Positions 17,890-25,484 of a DNA stretch of 64,000 bases are shown in pieces. Origin of the DNA: Vibrio neptunius (GTDB taxonomy: Bacteria > Pseudomonadota > Gammaproteobacteria > Enterobacterales > Vibrionaceae); assembly GCF_000967495.1 (NCBI RefSeq), contig NZ_JXXU01000011.1:62001-126000 (forward strand), read 5' to 3'. The notes below the pieces were generated by a model. It was not told the origin of the DNA. It saw nothing but the letters and a program-made list of their open reading frames with translations, and ran no database searches. The translations under genes were made by a program, and so were the position numbers. Each line of letters starts with the position of its first letter. The first letter of the stretch is position 1.

Positions 17890-19035
17890 TCATTTCTTCC
17901 TGTTTATCATATTATTTATCGGAGTCTGGATTTCTATAACTTTCTCGCTATTCCCCCCTTCTTTATTAAAGGCAATTATTTTATGTATAGTTATTTTTGA
18001 CCCCTTAGGTGTCGGTATTTCCAGCTCCCATATTTTATCCCCATCCTGATTGGTGTGTGTTAATTTGCAATCTGCTATAGTTTTACTCGGCGGCCCTTTT
18101 ACAGCTGGGTCTTTATATGTGTATTCAACCTGTACTTTTTCAGCTTTATCGATAGATTCAACTTTTATTTTATATTCATCACCCTGGTGATCCATAACAT
18201 TAACCCTCGGATAATCAAGTCTGACTTGAGGAATATCATGATTGTAAGGATCCATTATTTGTTTATAATGCTTGTTTGGCTCTTTATTAGTGAACTTCTC
18301 CTTACCACTTTCTAGCATCCATTCTTTCTCATCATAATTTGTAATGTCAAAAGGACCTATAATTTTTTCGTTAAATGAGGAAAGTCCTTTGTTACTAAAA
18401 ATACGTTCGCTTTGCTGTGATCTAGGCGTTCTATTTCCACTAGAGTCAAAATGTCCATCTAGTTCCGGCCTATCTCCCCCCTTAATTACCGAAGGACGCT
18501 TATCAGGATCATCAAGTCTAACATCCGTTTCTGGGCCTATGAAAATGTTTTGAGGAGCCCAGCAGATTTTTTGTATCCATTTATCTATTTCATCTGAGTT
18601 AGCCGCGTATAATGACTTCCTTGAACAAATATTTTTTATGAATTCTTTTTTATCTACAGGAAATTTTTGACCCGAAAACTCTTCCAGTTTATAAAATACA
18701 GGATCAACACTACTATTTATTTGAAACGCCTTCTTAATATCACTCTCCAGGATTGACCAAGGCACTTTATGATGTGCTGTAAAATCCTTGATGGTAGGCG
18801 TGACTGACTTTCTTTTTGCAAAAGTAATTGCTTCAGTCTCGATTGGTCTTGTTATAGTGTTTTCCGTTGCGTTGTAGATGTTTTCCTGTCTCCTCGTTAT
18901 AGAATACAAAGTATTTTCAAGCTTTCTCTGCGTGCACAGTATCGAATTATTTTTTTTAGAACATTTCTTCTGAGTAATAAAAATAGTCATAGCCCTACTT
19001 TTATTCTCTTTCGTCTTCTCTACTTGTGCATACAT
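17890..19035 (-). CDS. Putative cargo/effector with the shared leader and a possible nuclease-like core
   Basis: A 381-residue, AT-rich gene whose first 22 residues (MYAQVEKTKENKSRA, then TQKKC) match the leader of the downstream neighbour. The central part has TAHHKVPWSIL, CWAPQNIFIGPETD and RLDDPDKRP, a His/Asn arrangement that loosely resembles HNH-type toxins, but no family is firmly recognised. The C-terminal third reads as a beta-sandwich (VQVEYTYKDP, GSKITIHKIIAFNKEGGNS). AAGG lies eight bases before the ATG. The resemblance of leader and upstream DNA to the neighbour suggests a modular cargo cassette. Confidence 0.55.
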   Translation of the reverse strand: MYAQVEKTKENKSRAMTIFITQKKCSKKNNSILCTQRKLENTLYSITRRQENIYNATENTITRPIETEAITFAKRKSVTPTIKDFTAHHKVPWSILESDIKKAFQINSSVDPVFYKLEEFSGQKFPVDKKEFIKNICSRKSLYAANSDEIDKWIQKICWAPQNIFIGPETDVRLDDPDKRPSVIKGGDRPELDGHFDSSGNRTPRSQQSERIFSNKGLSSFNEKIIGPFDITNYDEKEWMLESGKEKFTNKEPNKHYKQIMDPYNHDIPQVRLDYPRVNVMDHQGDEYKIKVESIDKAEKVQVEYTYKDPAVKGPPSKTIADCKLTHTNQDGDKIWELEIPTPKGSKITIHKIIAFNKEGGNSEKVIEIQTPINNMINRKK

Positions 19036-19068
19036 ATCTCAAACCTTTTTTAGATTGAATTTAATCAC

Positions 19069-19099
19069 TGTTATAGGCTCTATTTCATTGCCTATAACA
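19069..19099. repeat. Hairpin upstream of the second cargo gene
   Basis: TGTTATAGGC and GCCTATAACA form a 10-base-pair stem with an 11-base loop, matching the hairpin at 17757-17786 and placed at about the same distance from the start codon on the minus strand. Confidence 0.75.
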
Positions 19100-19175
19100 T
19101 CCCAACAAAGCCACTGTGGACTTTACCTCGACTAACTCATTAACATTGATGGCTCTTTAACCGCCTATTTAGCTA

Positions 19176-19319
19176 TTAATGAGCCACTTCCTTACTTTTC
19201 AAACTATTCATCTCACCCGATGGCGAACTGATATTTCCAAAGCCCTTTGTCGTCATGTGCGTATATTTATTGGTTGTCTTTAAGCTGGGGTGTTCAAGCA
19301 ATGCCAGAGGCCACTTAGG
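19176..19319 (-). pseudogene. Tyrosine recombinase (integrase) C-terminal remnant
   Basis: This frame has no start codon and reads LALLEHPSLKTTNKYTHMTT then KGFGNISSP, ending at a stop at 19176. The LxHxSLKTTxxYTH pattern is the end of the catalytic domain of phage-integrase-type recombinases, with the active-site tyrosine in KYTHM. Only about 47 codons survive. The fragment begins right where a REP-like GCGTCTGTCC motif and the end of the DUF4157 gene lie, so it was cut by rearrangement. It is the only trace of an integrase in the island. Confidence 0.7.
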
Positions 19320-19770
19320 GCGTCTGTCCCCCCACCCTTACCGCCATTTCACCAAGCTCCGTCGCATGTTGCTCTAGCCTTGGGTCGTCGTTTACTGCTA
19401 CACCATTGACTTCCATAGTTGGCTCTACCATGCCCATTTTTTGTTGGACTACGTGGCCAAGCTCATGCGGTAGGTGGCTTTCTTGCCCTGGGGCGAGGTA
19501 GATGTCTTCCCCTTGTGCGTAAGCGTGAGCCTGAACTTGGGCTGGCTTGTGTGAGTTGTAGTGCACGCGCACCCGTTGCAGATTTACACCCGATATACGC
19601 TCCATTCCTTGGCGCAGACTAACAGGCAAAGGCTTAGTCGCCATCTTAACGCATGGCGAAGCCGCATTACTTGCCGCACGCTGCGCTAACCATTTGTGGT
19701 GCTTCACGCCAAACAGTGGCGGGTTTATCCGTTTTAAGTTTGTCCGTTTTAAATATCGCTGCGTCTTCAT
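19315..19770 (-). CDS. DUF4157 metallopeptidase-like protein
   Basis: A 151-residue protein with the DUF4157 core: PVSLRQGMERISGVNLQRVRVHYNS, AYAQGEDIYLAPGQE and the zinc motif HELGHVVQQ (HELGH 102-106), then a LEQHATELG helix that would give the third ligand region. DUF4157 is a widespread partner of contractile-injection effectors and often precedes a toxin domain; here it stands alone. Its 3' end coincides with a REP-like motif and an integrase fragment, so a former C-terminal extension may have been lost. A plausible AAGGA site precedes the ATG. Proteolytic activity is inferred. Confidence 0.85.
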   Translation of the reverse strand: MKTQRYLKRTNLKRINPPLFGVKHHKWLAQRAASNAASPCVKMATKPLPVSLRQGMERISGVNLQRVRVHYNSHKPAQVQAHAYAQGEDIYLAPGQESHLPHELGHVVQQKMGMVEPTMEVNGVAVNDDPRLEQHATELGEMAVRVGGQTP

Positions 19771-19901
19771 TGGCGTTACCGTCCTTGCTTGCCTTTTTAA
19801 CTTTGCTATATCTTTACTTTATGCTGGTTTTTACTTGGCGACTTGGTATAACCGATGCCGTCGTTGGTAAAGTCAAGGTTGGGGTGAGTTGTCAAATGGT
19901 T

Positions 19902-19947
19902 AAAAAAAACCTCTTCACAAATAGCCTTGCCCTAAGGTGTGAAGAGG
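19902..19947 (-). terminator. Terminator of the reb operon (minus strand)
   Basis: CCTCTTCACA pairs with TGTGAAGAGG (10 base pairs). On the minus strand the stem is followed by eight T residues. It lies between the 66-residue protein gene and DUF4157, so the reb transcript should end here. Confidence 0.88.
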
Positions 19948-20007
19948 CGGTTGAAATGAGCCATCAATACACTGAGTAAGGATGACTCGTTGGCTAGCCG
20001 TTACAGG

Positions 20008-20208
20008 CTATTCAGTTGCAGCAACTGCACTTAGCGCTTGTTGCTCGGCATCTTTTACGGCTTGGGCAACATTATTGGTTCCGTAAATTTGCCTAGCGAC
20101 ACTCTCATCAGTGTAAGCAACACTATGGCTGGCGACTTGCTCTTGATGGATCACCTCTTGCTGTGCATGGAACTCTTGTGTGCTGTCAGATTGTTTTCTT
20201 TGGCTCAT
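20008..20208 (-). CDS. Small hydrophilic protein, last gene of the reb unit
   Basis: A 66-residue Gln/Ala/Ser-rich protein (MSQRKQSDSTQEFHAQQEV...) not recognised as any family. It has a strong AAGGAGAAACATC site before its ATG, which is the main reason to believe it. It sits about 100 bases after the HNH gene and just before a good terminator. No signal peptide or membrane helix. Confidence 0.65.
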   Translation of the reverse strand: MSQRKQSDSTQEFHAQQEVIHQEQVASHSVAYTDESVARQIYGTNNVAQAVKDAEQQALSAVAATE

Positions 20209-20313
20209 GATGTTTCTCCTTAGTTAATTTTCGCTATTTCTTGCCTTGTGTTACAAGTCCTTGCATGGGTAGACAACGTTGAAATGCTTGTTGGCTACGG
20301 ATGTGTTATTTGG

Positions 20314-21900
20314 TTAAGCCAGTGGTGAAAATTCACCCTCTACCCATACGTCGTTATTGGCGAACAGGTTTATAAGCTCGTGTGGCCGTGAATGTGCCAG
20401 TTCTAAAAAGCTGGCTTCCCATATATTGCGGTTCGATTTAACCTTTATGACGTTATGTAAATCTCGCTTCCAGTCTATGGGCAAAAACACACATTTTTCG
20501 GTGTCGGTGCCACCGTATACTTTGTCTTCTGCCGACAAGCAGACTAATCGTCGTTTATTGGTTTGCGTCAGTTCCGATTCTAATACCAGGTAACTAAGAC
20601 AAGATCGCAGCCAAGTTGCTATGGTTTGAGGCTCTTTTGAGCTAACGGCCTTAGACGCTAGTACCTGAGATACTAACGCACTCGAAACCTTTACTTGCCC
20701 GTCTTCCTCACTCACTAACTGTTTGTTTACTGCATCTGGTTTCGCTGTTTGTTGATTTGTTACTTTCCTATGTGGCTTGCCTGCTGGCGCAGTGTTCTGT
20801 CGGCCTGATTTCGATGGCTCTGTGTTCAATGAGCTTGAACTCGCCTGGTTTAAGGTTTGTATTATGTCTATTGCCATGCTTCGGTATGCAATGCTGTCGT
20901 GTTCAACCTCTGCTTTCGCCCCTTTGGCATCAGTTTTTGCAGGCGCTGCTTGTTGGTGGGCTTTGTAGCCTGCCATTAACGATTTTGCCATTGCTAACCG
21001 CGCCAGCACTAAGGGCGTTCGGTTTAGCCCAAGTACGCGAATGGTCTGCTCGCCTTTGCTGGGTTTATCGTTATGCGCTCGCCAATCTTCGTACTGCTGC
21101 TGCGTTTGGCTGTCGGTAAGCAGCTCGCCACTGGTGGTGAACTGGTTTGGAATACTGGCGGGCTTTTGCCACATCAGTACCTCCACTTTCGCTGGCGTTC
21201 GATGATGTTTTGCTTGGTAAAAGCGGCACACTTGATCAAAAGCGTAAGCGTGGCCGTTATGTGGATTAAAGCGGATATAATCACGCGGGTCTTCTTGATA
21301 GGGGTTAACCAGTAGTGGCTTCTCTTGGGTGACATCTTGTGCGTTGCGCTCACCCACAATTGGAAACTGGCCTGCTTTTTGGTCACTGTTACATTCTGGG
21401 CAGCTATAAACTAGGTTTGATTGGTCGTACGCTTGCAAGTAGTAAGGCGAACAAGAGTGGCGTTTGTCACTACTTTGACTGGCATCAGTATCTAACAAGG
21501 TGACGGGACGAAAGTGCCCAACTTCCCCTGCCCCTGTTGGCATTAAGAAGCTTTCGCAGTAACAGCAGCAGCAATGTGATAAGCGCTCTAACGCCGTATG
21601 AACATCACGGCTAGCGTATAGTGCCGGATCAAACGCTGCGTAAGTAAAGCCCACTTGCAGTGTGTCTTGCGCTGAAGAGCGAGTACTGCCATCACGCTGT
21701 GTGATTAGAACTAAGTTATTTGCCAGATCGGGCGCGTACCCTTCTTTTGATAACACTTGACGATCTTGTTTCGTTAGCGTGTGGTATTTGGGTGCTTGGC
21801 TCAGCCGCTCCACCAGCTCTTTCATCTGCTTGTTTGCAGCTGCCTGTTTTACGCTCAAATCAGCGCTTAACTCAACGTTAAGTTTGTCTAATTTAATCAT
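20314..21900 (-). CDS. HNH endonuclease-like protein (PtuB/TIGR02646-like zinc core)
   Basis: A 528-residue protein. Residues 105-220 show the layout of HNH proteins of the TIGR02646/PtuB type: CCYCE (zinc pair Cys112/Cys115), EVGHFRPV with His129, YDQSNLVYSCPECN (Cys167/Cys170, Asn171), KAGQFPI, and LLVNPYQEDPRDYIRFN. In Septu and some retron systems this family works with a separate ATPase; no PtuA-like ATPase is next to it here. The rest is Ala/Gln-rich linker and a C-terminal region of unknown function (AEDKVYGGTDTEKCVFLP). The canonical EHFRPK reads GHFRPV, so catalytic competence is unproven. Confidence 0.75.
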   Translation of the reverse strand: MIKLDKLNVELSADLSVKQAAANKQMKELVERLSQAPKYHTLTKQDRQVLSKEGYAPDLANNLVLITQRDGSTRSSAQDTLQVGFTYAAFDPALYASRDVHTALERLSHCCCCYCESFLMPTGAGEVGHFRPVTLLDTDASQSSDKRHSCSPYYLQAYDQSNLVYSCPECNSDQKAGQFPIVGERNAQDVTQEKPLLVNPYQEDPRDYIRFNPHNGHAYAFDQVCRFYQAKHHRTPAKVEVLMWQKPASIPNQFTTSGELLTDSQTQQQYEDWRAHNDKPSKGEQTIRVLGLNRTPLVLARLAMAKSLMAGYKAHQQAAPAKTDAKGAKAEVEHDSIAYRSMAIDIIQTLNQASSSSLNTEPSKSGRQNTAPAGKPHRKVTNQQTAKPDAVNKQLVSEEDGQVKVSSALVSQVLASKAVSSKEPQTIATWLRSCLSYLVLESELTQTNKRRLVCLSAEDKVYGGTDTEKCVFLPIDWKRDLHNVIKVKSNRNIWEASFLELAHSRPHELINLFANNDVWVEGEFSPLA

Positions 21901-21960
21901 ACTGTTGCCTACTTGGTTGTCTTTTTGCCTTGTTCGACCATTTTTGTCCTTGCAGAATGG

Positions 21961-22743
21961 TTATTCACTTACCCCATTAGGGGGACGCTGATCCACTGGA
22001 TCTTGCTGACTCATAGCTTCTGGCTGACTCATAGAGTGTGGCTTGGCTTCTGCGGTTAAAACATTCAACGCGGGATCGTCCATACCCAATAATTGCTGCT
22101 GATAGGTTTGCTGCTTTTCCATCATTTGCTGCTGCATGTCGAACGCGGCCTGTGTTAACGAGGCTTGTTTGTTCATCACTTGCTGCTGCTTGTTTTGATG
22201 TGTTGCCATGAGCTTGCTTTCGTAGCCCTGCGCGATGTTTGACATTGTTTCCGCTGCCTGGCTATTGAGCGTGCTAAGTGGGTTTGAGCTGCTTAAGTTC
22301 GAGCTAGGTGTACCTTGCCCATTATCTCGCCCTTTTCCATCTTTTCCCTCTTCGCCCAATATAGGTTGAGTGGGTTGAGGGCTTTGACCAAACTCTGAAA
22401 TATCATTACCCTGATCTTGCTGCTTGTACGCTTGCGATAGCGACGGGTGCTGCTGCATCAATTTTTGCCGTTCGCCGTCGATGTAATCCGACGACTGTTT
22501 CAACGAATGATTAATCGCTTGCATGGCGTCTGCGATTACGTTGTCGACATTTTTCATTATCGTGTTGGTATCCACGGGCAATGACATTTCAGCTAACCTC
22601 CGCATTGCATCGTACCTATCAAAGGCTGATGCCTCATTTAGCGTGTCGCTACCCTTTGTTTCATTCACACGACTCCCAATGTTTTGGGTTTTGTTTGCTG
22701 CGGATGATTGGCCAAAGGGGCGTGGCTGGGTGTTATTGTTCAT
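21961..22743 (-). CDS. Gln-rich hypothetical protein of the reb unit
   Basis: A 260-residue protein rich in Gln, Met and Ser, not recognised. It has a helical N-terminal half (MRRLAEMSLPVDTNTIMKNV), a disordered Gly/Ser middle, and a Gln-rich helical stretch (ALTQAAFDMQQQMMEKQQTY-like) that could pack as a coiled coil. The ribosome site TTGAGGTG overlaps the stop of the gene upstream, showing translational coupling. Composition resembles Reb proteins, but no motif is shared firmly. Confidence 0.6.
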   Translation of the reverse strand: MNNNTQPRPFGQSSAANKTQNIGSRVNETKGSDTLNEASAFDRYDAMRRLAEMSLPVDTNTIMKNVDNVIADAMQAINHSLKQSSDYIDGERQKLMQQHPSLSQAYKQQDQGNDISEFGQSPQPTQPILGEEGKDGKGRDNGQGTPSSNLSSSNPLSTLNSQAAETMSNIAQGYESKLMATHQNKQQQVMNKQASLTQAAFDMQQQMMEKQQTYQQQLLGMDDPALNVLTAEAKPHSMSQPEAMSQQDPVDQRPPNGVSE

Positions 22744-22751
22744 GGTTCACC

Positions 22752-23825
22752 TCAATTGATTGACAGCGTGTGCGGTTTGTTGGTGTGCCCGTCTGCAATG
22801 CCCACTTTGCCTGCTTTTGTTTTGGGGATAGGCAAATCGCTATACACACTTAAACAGCCCACTTCATCGACGTTGACGATGATTTGTCGTTCCGGTAATG
22901 AATACAGGTAGTGACGATACTGGCCCGCTTGGCTCACATAACTGTCCGTTGCCAATTGCTCGCACAATACGCCCTGTAGCTGAGTTATGTAGGCATTAGA
23001 CTTTTCTTCCAATGTCCCTTTTGCTCGCCAATCAATGTTTAACGCGATGCTAAGCACGCCAGCGGCAATACTGCTAAAGCCCAAGGTATTGCCCGCCTCA
23101 CTCCACTGAACAAACGCATTTTGCAAGTTGGTTTGATCCAATTCGAATGTCACTAGGGGGCAGTCAAGCCTATTCAAGGCGATCTGATTGAGCGTAGCGA
23201 GCGCGTTTTCTACCGTGTGGTGCTTTAAGTCGATATGTGTCGCGACATGCAAGTAGGCGGCGTAGTTCAACCCAAAGCCTGTCAGTGTTCGCGAACCTGT
23301 TAATGCCCAATTCGCGGCTTGCGTTTTTATGCTCTGTTTTGCCGGAATGTATCGTTCGATGTACATCAAACTGTTGTAGCAGTTAATGCTGTCTTGCAAT
23401 CCACTATTCCAAGAAAAAGGCACCGACGACTTACCGTGTTCAAACAAGGAAGCGACTTTGGTGAGTTCACTGTCGGTAACCAAATGGTTGCGGTTTAGTA
23501 CATCACTAACTTGGCTGGCCGACGCTTGATGCGCTTTGTTTTCTGTGCTTAGGGTATGCACGTCTTGTACATCGACATCGAGCAGCTTTTTTATATCTAG
23601 TGTCAGGTCAATATTAGGCAACGCCACATATGAGGTACCCGACAGCCCTAGCCCAATTTGCTCCACAAACCCATCTTCATTGGCAAAGGCTAAAGTATTC
23701 GTTGTATTAGCAATGTTGATGTTGATCCAGGGTAGTGCATTCGGAAGCATGCCAACCAGATCTTGATTGCGTGGCGTTAACTGGCTAAACGACTGCATTT
23801 CTGTCCCTTCGATTTTTATGGTCAT
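22752..23825 (-). CDS. Hypothetical protein of the reb unit
   Basis: A 357-residue protein with no recognised domain. It looks globular and cytoplasmic: LPNALPWININIANTTNTLA near the start, conserved-looking WALTGSRTLTGFGLNYAAYL in the middle, and a beta-rich C-terminus (YLYSLPERQIIVNVDEVGCL). An AGGAAGTGGGAC site precedes the ATG. It directly follows a divergent Reb-like gene and is coupled to the Gln-rich protein, so it is likely needed with the R-body proteins. Possible assembly or immunity roles are guesses. Confidence 0.6.
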   Translation of the reverse strand: MTIKIEGTEMQSFSQLTPRNQDLVGMLPNALPWININIANTTNTLAFANEDGFVEQIGLGLSGTSYVALPNIDLTLDIKKLLDVDVQDVHTLSTENKAHQASASQVSDVLNRNHLVTDSELTKVASLFEHGKSSVPFSWNSGLQDSINCYNSLMYIERYIPAKQSIKTQAANWALTGSRTLTGFGLNYAAYLHVATHIDLKHHTVENALATLNQIALNRLDCPLVTFELDQTNLQNAFVQWSEAGNTLGFSSIAAGVLSIALNIDWRAKGTLEEKSNAYITQLQGVLCEQLATDSYVSQAGQYRHYLYSLPERQIIVNVDEVGCLSVYSDLPIPKTKAGKVGIADGHTNKPHTLSIN

Positions 23826-23846
23826 GTCCCACTTCCTGTCCTTTGG

Positions 23847-24200
23847 CTAGAGTCTGTCTGAAAAATCTTGAATTACCTTGCTGGCCTTTTCACCGACGTT
23901 GGCAAAGTTGGTGGTACTTTGCTCTACCATGGTGTTCACCTGAGTCAGAATATCTGCATAGGGCGTGGTTTCTCCGGTTGCGAGCATTTTAGACAGTGCC
24001 ACCCCCATAGCCGTTGTCGCCATGGTGTTGATGTTTCTTAGGTTGTCTGTGGCATCTTGCACCGCTATGGCTGAAGACTGCGATATGGATTGAAGCGCTT
24101 TACCTGCGCCCGATGCTTTAATCACGTTGCCGGTTAATGTTGCCTCTTGGGTCTGTTTGACCGTTTCGACAATTTGAGTATTCACACTTTCATCTTTCAT
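23847..24200 (-). CDS. Divergent RebB-like protein (117 residues)
   Basis: The small Ala/Thr-rich helical protein keeps the spacing of the RebB fold: NTQIVETVKQTQEATLTGNV matches the QITDSVTQANVKVLG segment of its neighbours, and MATTAMGVALSKML matches their AATTMGVTTLY segment. It is longer and more divergent than the core copies. It lies among the reb genes on the same strand. Assignment to the 'killing trait' family is by alignment by eye only. Confidence 0.55.
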   Translation of the reverse strand: MKDESVNTQIVETVKQTQEATLTGNVIKASGAGKALQSISQSSAIAVQDATDNLRNINTMATTAMGVALSKMLATGETTPYADILTQVNTMVEQSTTNFANVGEKASKVIQDFSDRL

Positions 24201-24274
24201 TGTGATTCCCCTGTTTGGATCCTATTTGATGGCTCTTGTTGATTTATGCTGAGCACCGAACGCGTAACGTTTGA

Positions 24275-24757
24275 TTACACCAAGTTATCAAACTTGGTTT
24301 TCAGCTCTTTTGCGATGTTTTCAAGTAGTGCTTTTTCGCTCGCTTCGATGTTCTTTGCCACTTCGTCCACCGCTTTAGCCAACGCTTCATCAATCAAGCT
24401 TTTGGTAATCGATTTGTTGGACATTCTTAGTTCTTTAATCAATGCAAATTCCACTGCGCTTTTTAGCTTTTCTTCAGCGAGTTGCATTGTTTTTAGCTCT
24501 AGTTCTAGCACTTCTTTCGTCTTAGGGGGCGGCGCAGCGGTTTCTGTTTTCAGAATTCGGGCACAGCTTGCGTTAAGTGCGGCACCTGCCGATGTTTGCG
24601 AGTTTTGTTGAGCCGTCACGGCATTAAACATGGTCATGCCAAGGGTTTCAGTTCCTGCTACGTCCAACATGCCCATAGCCTGTGAAGGTGCGCCCCCTGT
24701 TAAAAGGGTATGTATTTGGCTCACCGAGTCGGTGACTTGATCGTTAACTGAGCTCAT
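24275..24757 (-). CDS. RebB-family protein with a C-terminal coiled-coil extension
   Basis: Residues 1-75 are RebB-like: SVNDQVTDSVSQIHTLLTGG, APSQAMGMLDVAGTETLG, then FNAVTAQQNSQTSAGAALN. Residues about 80-160 are a charged helix with heptad-like Leu/Ala spacing (VLELELKTMQLAEEKLKSAV), ending LLENIAKELKTKFDNLV. Ordinary RebB proteins stop near 90-100 residues, so this is an unusual fusion. The tail could nucleate, cap or anchor the ribbon polymer (inference). Confidence 0.75.
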   Translation of the reverse strand: MSSVNDQVTDSVSQIHTLLTGGAPSQAMGMLDVAGTETLGMTMFNAVTAQQNSQTSAGAALNASCARILKTETAAPPPKTKEVLELELKTMQLAEEKLKSAVEFALIKELRMSNKSITKSLIDEALAKAVDEVAKNIEASEKALLENIAKELKTKFDNLV

Positions 24758-24788
24758 TGTCTTCTCCTAGTTTTTGACTTTATTTTGA

Positions 24789-24989
24789 CTACTCTGCTGC
24801 TGGGGGTTTACCCGCTGCCGCTGCGAGAATCATTGCGCAACATTGATTGACACTCGCATTTTGTATCAGTTGGCATTGCGCTTCGTTATGCACTGCATTT
24901 TCCATCAATAGTCCAATGGTGTTCGCCATGACGACATCGGTGACGGCCATTGCAAATGCGGGTGCCGAATCTATGCTCTCTTCTTCCAT
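24789..24989 (-). CDS. Short RebB-like protein (66 residues)
   Basis: A small Ala/Met-rich protein aligned to the centre of the RebB fold: SAPAFAMAVTDVVMANTIGL, NAVHNEAQCQL, SVNQCCAMILAAAAG. It keeps the AP-A-A start and the NA-HN block but lacks the N-terminal MAFPTAVN segment. An in-frame GTG seven codons upstream has no ribosome site; the chosen ATG has GGGGGA before it. It is probably a shortened Reb paralogue. Confidence 0.55.
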   Translation of the reverse strand: MEEESIDSAPAFAMAVTDVVMANTIGLLMENAVHNEAQCQLIQNASVNQCCAMILAAAAGKPPAAE

Positions 24990-25077
24990 CTCATTCCCCC
25001 ATGTGGGCACGTTTCCGACATGCCAGGTTAGTGCTTGGGGAAAGGCTTTCTAGAAATTCAATCTATCACCTTTAATT

Positions 25078-25112
25078 GGCGATATTGGCACAGGTATATT
25101 GCCAATATCGCC
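25078..25112. repeat. Long hairpin between core and distal reb genes
   Basis: GGCGATATTGGC and GCCAATATCGCC form a perfect 12-base-pair stem around an 11-base loop, after the fourth core reb gene. It lacks a T-run on either strand, so it may act as an mRNA 3'-end stabiliser or processing site giving unequal expression of the core and distal genes. Confidence 0.75.
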
Positions 25113-25125
25113 ATTACGAATCGCC

Positions 25126-25392
25126 CTAGCGGTAGATTCGCTCTGAGCCGACAGCTGCTGCTGCAACATCCATAGCAAACATGGTGTTAACGCCTTGAAC
25201 CAGAGCAGCTTGAGCTGTTACTCCATTGTTCTGCTGGCCAGATGTCGCATTGTGCGCAGCATTAGATAGAGCTTGGCTTGTCGCTAACATAAAGTTACCT
25301 GTTGCCACTGCAGGTGCATCACCCAGTACTTTGGTGTTTACTTGTGAGATTGAGTCTGTGATCTGACTGTTTACTGCCGTTGGAAATGCCAT
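25126..25392 (-). CDS. RebB-family R-body protein, core copy 4
   Basis: An 88-residue paralogue starting MAFPTAVNSQITDSISQVNT, with the conserved VLGDAPA, NAAHNAT and the terminal FAMDVAAAAVG region. RebB proteins ('killing trait' family) are the building blocks of R-bodies, coiled protein ribbons that extend and are tied to killing of protist or animal hosts. This is the most divergent of the four core copies. Flanking hairpins at 25078-25112 and 25422-25439 bracket it. Confidence 0.9.
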   Translation of the reverse strand: MAFPTAVNSQITDSISQVNTKVLGDAPAVATGNFMLATSQALSNAAHNATSGQQNNGVTAQAALVQGVNTMFAMDVAAAAVGSERIYR

Positions 25393-25421
25393 AATATCTT
25401 CCTTTTTAACTATTTAAAGTA

Positions 25422-25439
25422 TGTGGCTGACTAGCCACA
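25422..25439. repeat. Small hairpin between reb genes
   Basis: TGTGGCT and AGCCACA form a 7-base-pair stem with a four-base loop about 30 bases before the fourth reb start. No T-run follows; a role in mRNA processing is possible. Confidence 0.5.
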
Positions 25440-25484
25440 AGTTTGTCCGCCTATCGCGTCGTTGAACCTTTCAGGGATGCTCCG

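Noticed and set aside
19653..19979. 108-codon plus-strand open frame opposite DUF4157
   Set aside because: Antisense to the DUF4157 gene and overlaps the minus-strand terminator.
24246..24611. 121-codon Ser/Phe-rich plus-strand frame
   Set aside because: Antisense shadow of the coiled-coil RebB gene.
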